From Paracoccaceae bacterium (GTDB lineage: Bacteria; Pseudomonadota; Alphaproteobacteria; Rhodobacterales; Rhodobacteraceae), in assembly GCA_025458985.1 (NCBI GenBank), contig JALORM010000041.1:1-9557 (forward strand): a stretch of DNA of 9,557 bases. The letters run 5' to 3'. Positions 5,678 through 9,557 of this stretch are shown piece by piece. Below the pieces are notes generated by a model, which had not been told where the DNA came from, ran no database searches, and was given only the letters and a program-made list of their open reading frames with translations. A program made the position numbers and the translations under genes. Each line of letters opens with the position of its first letter. Position 1 is the first letter of the stretch.

Positions 5678-7009
5678 ATGGCACGTGCAATGAAGATCGC
5701 CATCGTCGACGACGAACAGGACATGCGGCAATCGATCAGCCAGTGGCTGGCGCTGTCGGGCTTCGACACCGAGACCTACCCCTCGGCCGAGGAGGCGCTG
5801 AAGAGCATCGGCGCGGACTTCCCCGGCGTGGTGGTCAGCGACATCAAGATGCCCGGCATGGACGGGATGCAGTTCCTCAAGCGGCTCCTGGGGCTCGACT
5901 CCGCCCTTCCCGTGATCATGATCACCGGCCACGGCGACGTGCCGATGGCGGTCGAGGCGATGCGGCTCGGGGCGTTCGACTTCCTCGAAAAGCCCTTCAA
6001 TCCCGACCGGATGACCGAGCTTGCGAAGAAGGCGAGCCACGCCCGGCGGCTGACGCTGGACAACCGCGCGCTCAGGAAGGAACTCAGCGACGGCTCGGGC
6101 ATCATGAAGAAGCTGATCGGCACCTCGCCGGTCATGGAACGGCTGCGCGAGGACATCCTCGATCTGGGCCAGGCCGACGGCCACGTGCTGATCGATGGCG
6201 AGACCGGCACCGGCAAGACGCTGGTCGCACACGCGCTGCACGCCGTGGGCCCGCGCGCGGGCAAGAAGTTCGTCACCGTCTCCTGCGCCGCCCACGGGGC
6301 CGAGTCGCTGGGGCGCAAGCTCTTCGGCCCTCCGGGCGAAGGGGCGGGCCTGCCGCTGGTCGAAGAGGCCCGCGGCGGGACGCTGGTGCTGGAGGACGTC
6401 GAGTCGCTGCCGCCCGAGATGCAGGCGCGGCTTCTGACGTTCATCAACGACCAGGGCACGCCTGCCGAAACCCGCATCATCGCCATCGTGAACCAGCACA
6501 GCCCCGACCGCACGGTCGAGCAGCTGATCCGCGCCGACCTCTATTTCCGGCTGGCCGCGCTGAAGATCGTGCTGCCGCCGCTGCGCCAGCGCGGCGAGGA
6601 TATCCTGACGCTGTTCACCCGCATGGCCGAGCAGTTCGCCGAGGAATACGGCTGCGACGCGCCGGACGTGACCGCGCAGGAGGCCGCACAGCTGCTGCAG
6701 GCGCCCTGGCCCGGGAACATCCGCCAGCTTGTGAACGTGGCCGAGCGCGCGGTGCTGCAGAACCGCCGCGGCACCGGCACCATCGCCTCGCTTCTGATGG
6801 CCGAGGACGAGGATTCCGGGCCGGCAGTGACGACCGAGGGCAAGCCGCTCAAGGAATACGTCGAGGCGTTCGAGCGGATGCTGATCGACAACACGATGAA
6901 GCGCCACAAGGGCTCGATCGCGGCGGTGATGGACGAGCTCTGCCTGCCGCGCCGGACGCTGAACGAGAAGATGGCGAAGTACGGCCTCCAGCGGTCGGAC
7001 TACCTCTAG
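5678..7009 (+). CDS. DctD-like AAA+ response regulator lacking the GAFTGA loop
   Basis: The 443-residue protein has an NtrC/DctD layout: receiver domain (about 5-120) with acidic pocket Asp11-Asp12, phosphorylation site Asp55, Thr83 and Lys105; an AAA+ domain (about 143-372) with Walker A GETGTGKT (174-181), RADLYFRL (285-292) and the sensor II motif WPGNIRQL (344-351); and a C-terminal Fis-type helix-turn-helix (about 393-440). The segment between LFG (215-217) and GGTL (233-236) is only 15 residues, about six fewer than usual, and has no GAFTGA. Walker B reads LVLED instead of the usual FLDE. It is therefore unlikely to activate sigma-54 polymerase in the classical way. TGAGGG at 5668-5673 overlaps the kinase stop and serves as ribosome binding site; an ATG at 5690 is an alternative start. 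It pairs with the upstream kinase. Confidence 0.92.
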   Translation: MARAMKIAIVDDEQDMRQSISQWLALSGFDTETYPSAEEALKSIGADFPGVVVSDIKMPGMDGMQFLKRLLGLDSALPVIMITGHGDVPMAVEAMRLGAFDFLEKPFNPDRMTELAKKASHARRLTLDNRALRKELSDGSGIMKKLIGTSPVMERLREDILDLGQADGHVLIDGETGTGKTLVAHALHAVGPRAGKKFVTVSCAAHGAESLGRKLFGPPGEGAGLPLVEEARGGTLVLEDVESLPPEMQARLLTFINDQGTPAETRIIAIVNQHSPDRTVEQLIRADLYFRLAALKIVLPPLRQRGEDILTLFTRMAEQFAEEYGCDAPDVTAQEAAQLLQAPWPGNIRQLVNVAERAVLQNRRGTGTIASLLMAEDEDSGPAVTTEGKPLKEYVEAFERMLIDNTMKRHKGSIAAVMDELCLPRRTLNEKMAKYGLQRSDYL

Positions 7010-7060
7010 CCTGCACCCCGGCGGCCCCTGCACGTGACGCCTTTGGGCGACAGATTGCCA

Positions 7061-7090
7061 TTGTGTTCCGCCCGCGCTTGCCGCTAAGGT
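7061..7090 (+). promoter_or_regulatory. weak candidate rne promoter
   Basis: TTGTGT (7061-7066) and TAAGGT (7085-7090) are spaced by 18 nt, with a second TTG-type box, TTGCCA, at 7055-7060. Each box matches the housekeeping consensus at only about half its positions. It is the best pair I found in the intergenic region. Confidence 0.3.
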
Positions 7091-7258
7091 CGCGCAGAGG
7101 CGCTTGCGGAGCGGTATCGCTGTCCGGGCGCCCGACGAATTCGCTGCAATCTGTCCGGTAGGGCGCACTCGTCGCACCCGGCTGGGTTGCAGACCGAGCT
7201 GGCCGGGAACGGCCGAACGACCGCCCGAAACCCTTTGTGGTGCCGGGCCTCCAGAACG

Positions 7259-7276
7259 GGCGCCGGTTCCGGCGCC
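7259..7276 (+). repeat. 18-nt dyad in the rne leader
   Basis: GGCGCCGGTTCCGGCGCC is an inverted repeat with 8-bp arms around a central TT. As RNA it would form a very stable 7-bp stem capped by a GUUC loop. It has no T-run after it and lies 166 nt before the rne start. It may be an RNA structural element or a protein-binding site. Confidence 0.5.
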
Positions 7277-7442
7277 GGAGACAAACCGCGATGCAACGCG
7301 CGCGACATGACCAGGCGGACGGGGACGGGCATCGCGCCCGCGGCAGTCTGCCCGGACGCACGCCCTTCGCCCGAACAAGCCGCCCCCGTCCGTCCTTCCG
7401 TCCTCTGGACGTGCCGATGGAACGCGGGCGCACAGAGTCCAC

Positions 7443-9557
7443 ATGGCCAAGAAAATGCTCATCGATGCCACCCACGCGGAAGAGACCCGCGTTGTGGTGG
7501 TCGACGGAACCAAGGTCGAGGAATTCGACTTTGAATCGGTCAACAAGCGCCAGCTAGCCGGCAACATCTACCTCGCCAAGGTGACCCGCGTGGAGCCCTC
7601 GCTCCAGGCGGCGTTCGTCGAATACGGCGGCAACCGGCACGGCTTCCTGGCGTTTTCGGAAATCCACCCCGACTACTACCAGATCCCGGTCGCCGACCGT
7701 CAGGCGCTGCTCGAGGAAGAGCGCGCCTATGCCCGTTCCATGGACGAGGACGATCGGCGCGGGCAGCCATCGCGGCGCCGGCCGCGCGCCGAGGCGGCCG
7801 CCGACCCGGCGGCCGAAACGTCCACCGCCGAAGCGCCCGGCCCGGCCGCCGACGGACCCGGCGAGGTCGCCGCCGGTCCCGCCATCGCGGGGATGGACGT
7901 GATCGACCTTGCCGCCGACAGCGGTGCCGGTGCCGCGGCGCCCGAGGGCGAGCCCTCGGAAGAGCCGCGCGAGCGGCCCTACCGCGCCGTCGATCACGCC
8001 TCCGACACCGACGACGAGATCGAATCGGTCGCCGAAGAGGACGTGGCCGAGGAAATCCGCCAGCCGCGCAAGCCGCGACCGCGCCGCTACAAGATCCAGG
8101 AGGTCGTCAAGGTCCGGCAGATCATGCTGGTCCAGGTCGTCAAGGAGGAGCGCGGCAACAAGGGTGCGGCGCTGACCACCTATCTCAGCCTCGCCGGTCG
8201 GTACTGCGTGCTGATGCCCAACACCGCCCGCGGGGGCGGCATCAGCCGCAAGATCACCAATGCCGCCGACCGCAAGAAGCTGAAGGACATCGCCGGCGAG
8301 ATGGAGGTTCCCGAAGGCGCGGGCCTGATCATCCGCACTGCGGGCGCCCAGCGCACCAAGGCCGAGGTCAAGCGCGACTACGAATACCTCATGCGGCTCT
8401 GGGAACAGATCCGCGAGCTTACGCTGAAGTCGATCGCGCCGGCGCCGATCTACGAGGAAGGCAACCTCATAAAGCGCGTGATCCGCGACCTCTACAGCCG
8501 CGAGATCGACGAGGTTTGGGTGGAAGGCGAGGCGGGCTACAAGGCCGCCAAGGACTTCATGAAGATGATCATGCCGTCCCACGCCAAGAACGTGAAGCTC
8601 TACACCGACCAGATGCCGCTTTTCGCGCGCTACCAGGTGGAAAGCTACCTCAGCTCGATGTTCAACCCGACCGTGCAGCTCAAGTCCGGCGGCTACATCG
8701 TGATCGGCGTGACCGAGGCGCTGGTGGCCATCGACATCAACTCCGGACGCGCCACCAAGGAAGGCTCGATCGAGGAAACCGCGCTCAAGACCAATCTCGA
8801 GGCCGCCGACGAGATCGCCCGCCAGCTGCGCCTGCGCGACCTGGCCGGCCTGATCGTCATCGACTTCATCGACATGGAAGAGCGCAAGAACAACGCCGCC
8901 GTCGAGAAGCGCCTGAAGGAAAAGCTCAAGACCGACCGCGCGCGCATCCAGGTGGGCCGCATCTCGGGCTTCGGTCTGCTGGAGATGAGCCGCCAGCGGC
9001 TCCGTCCGGGGATGCTGGAGGCGACGACCCAGGCCTGCCCGCATTGCCACGGCACGGGCCTGATCCGGTCCGACGACAACCTGGCGCTGTCGATCCTGCG
9101 CCAGCTCGAGGAAGAGGGCACGCGCAAGCGGTCGAAGGAAGTGTTGCTGAAGGCGCCGGTCGGGATCGTCAACTTCCTGATGAACCAGAAGCGCGAGCAC
9201 GTCGCCGGCATCGAGGCGCGCTACGGCATGGCGATCCGGATCGAGGCCGATCCGATGCTGATCTCGCCCGACTTCTCGATCGAGAAGTTCAAGACGGCGA
9301 CCCGGGTCGTGGCACCGGCGGCGCCGGTCGTGTCGATCGACACGACCGCCATGGACGATCTGGAGGAAGAGGAAGGCGTTCTCGACGAGGTCGAGGAGGA
9401 TGAAGAGGAAGACTCGGCGGCAGGCGCCGGCGCCGCGCGCTCGGAAGACGAGAGCCGAGGCGACGGCAGCCGCAAGCGCCGGCGCCGGCGGCGGCGTCGT
9501 CGGGGCGGCGGGCGCGAGGACGGTGGGGCCGAAGGGACCGACGGGGCCGAGGCCGCC
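7443..9557 (+). CDS. rne: ribonuclease E (rne), 3' end beyond the window
   Basis: RNase E is the main endonuclease of mRNA decay and rRNA/tRNA processing and the scaffold of the degradosome. The 705 visible codons run in one frame. The N-terminus MAKKMLIDATHAEETRVVVV is typical of the alphaproteobacterial enzyme. The S1 domain starts near 40 (NIYLAKVTRVEPSLQAAFVEYG) and resumes near 213 (RRYKIQEVVKVRQIMLVQV), split by an Ala/Pro/acid-rich insertion of about 115 residues. Catalytic motifs are intact: DINSGR with Asp431 and Asn433 (E. coli Asp303, Asn305), and IDFIDM with Asp474 (E. coli Asp346). The Zn-link CPHC has Cys532 and Cys535. From about 636 the chain becomes an acidic tract, followed by a nine-Arg run, the start of the disordered scaffold. 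The ribosome binding site is weak (AGAG near 7434). The stop codon is not in the window. Confidence 0.96.
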   Translation, partial: MAKKMLIDATHAEETRVVVVDGTKVEEFDFESVNKRQLAGNIYLAKVTRVEPSLQAAFVEYGGNRHGFLAFSEIHPDYYQIPVADRQALLEEERAYARSMDEDDRRGQPSRRRPRAEAAADPAAETSTAEAPGPAADGPGEVAAGPAIAGMDVIDLAADSGAGAAAPEGEPSEEPRERPYRAVDHASDTDDEIESVAEEDVAEEIRQPRKPRPRRYKIQEVVKVRQIMLVQVVKEERGNKGAALTTYLSLAGRYCVLMPNTARGGGISRKITNAADRKKLKDIAGEMEVPEGAGLIIRTAGAQRTKAEVKRDYEYLMRLWEQIRELTLKSIAPAPIYEEGNLIKRVIRDLYSREIDEVWVEGEAGYKAAKDFMKMIMPSHAKNVKLYTDQMPLFARYQVESYLSSMFNPTVQLKSGGYIVIGVTEALVAIDINSGRATKEGSIEETALKTNLEAADEIARQLRLRDLAGLIVIDFIDMEERKNNAAVEKRLKEKLKTDRARIQVGRISGFGLLEMSRQRLRPGMLEATTQACPHCHGTGLIRSDDNLALSILRQLEEEGTRKRSKEVLLKAPVGIVNFLMNQKREHVAGIEARYGMAIRIEADPMLISPDFSIEKFKTATRVVAPAAPVVSIDTTAMDDLEEEEGVLDEVEEDEEEDSAAGAGAARSEDESRGDGSRKRRRRRRRRRGGGREDGGAEGTDGAEAA

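Larger units (their letters stand above)
7010..7442 (+). promoter_or_regulatory. 433-nt intergenic region with candidate rne promoter and long leader
   Basis: No credible gene is seen here on either strand. There is no T-tailed terminator after the response regulator, only a 4-bp stem near 7038-7049. A candidate promoter lies at 7061-7090. The rest would be a leader of roughly 345 nt ahead of rne, holding a strong dyad at 7259-7276 and three CGTCC copies (7387-7391, 7391-7395, 7399-7403) that can each pair with GGACG (7407-7411). A long structured rne leader is known in E. coli, where it lets RNase E control its own mRNA; an equivalent function here is inference. Confidence 0.5.

Noticed and set aside
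3931..5769. 612-residue open frame on the minus strand
   Set aside because: It is antisense to the intact histidine kinase gene and rich in Arg, His, Gln and Asp in the manner of high-GC shadow frames, with no family motif.
7038..7049. CGCC-TTTG-GGCG hairpin after the response regulator gene as a terminator
   Set aside because: The stem has only 4 bp and no T-run follows.
7237..7557. Small plus-strand frames in the rne leader (also 7104-7310 and 7187-7534), possible upstream ORFs
   Set aside because: Arg/Pro-rich with no ribosome binding site or family similarity; two of them run out of frame into rne. They look like chance open frames in GC-rich DNA.
5585..7567. 660-residue open frame on the minus strand
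   Set aside because: Antisense to the response regulator and the rne leader; composition is that of a shadow frame and no domain is recognisable.
7554..9200. 548-residue open frame on the minus strand
   Set aside because: Antisense to the strongly conserved RNase E catalytic domain; His/Asp/Leu-rich shadow composition and no motif.

Overview
The window looks like chromosome of a high-GC alphaproteobacterium, most likely a member of the Rhodobacteraceae (Rhodobacter/Paracoccus relatives). Three things point there: an F1-ATPase inhibitor zeta-type (DUF1476) protein, an RNase E with the alphaproteobacterial N-terminus and a large insertion in its S1 domain, and a purC-purS-purQ purine cluster. 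GC content and codon choice look even throughout. I see no insertion sequence, tRNA, rRNA, CRISPR array or phage gene.

Layout: (1) 14-328, minus strand, the zeta-type ATPase inhibitor. (2) 329-462, a divergent intergenic region. (3) 463-915, a TerB-like protein, followed by a GC-only hairpin that could terminate it. (4) 992-1020, a candidate promoter, then purC (1070-1831), purS (1900-2151), a zinc-dependent medium-chain dehydrogenase coupled to purS by a TGATG overlap (2151-3191), and purQ (3206-3877). PurC makes SAICAR; PurS and PurQ are the small and glutaminase subunits of FGAM synthase, whose large subunit PurL is not in the window. The dehydrogenase is the odd member of this run. (5) 3910-5670 and 5678-7009, a DctB-like membrane histidine kinase and its DctD-like AAA+ response regulator, starting 32 nt after purQ with no visible terminator. 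(6) 7010-7442, a 433-nt gap that probably holds the rne promoter and a long structured 5' leader. (7) 7443-9557, RNase E (rne), open at the right edge of the window.

Most of the content is ordinary housekeeping. The most notable points are that the DctD-like regulator lacks the GAFTGA sigma-54 contact loop and has an altered Walker B motif, that a predicted alcohol dehydrogenase sits inside the purine operon between two subunits of one enzyme complex, and that the rne leader carries a strong 18-nt dyad. I found no convincing evidence of a wholly new biological system.
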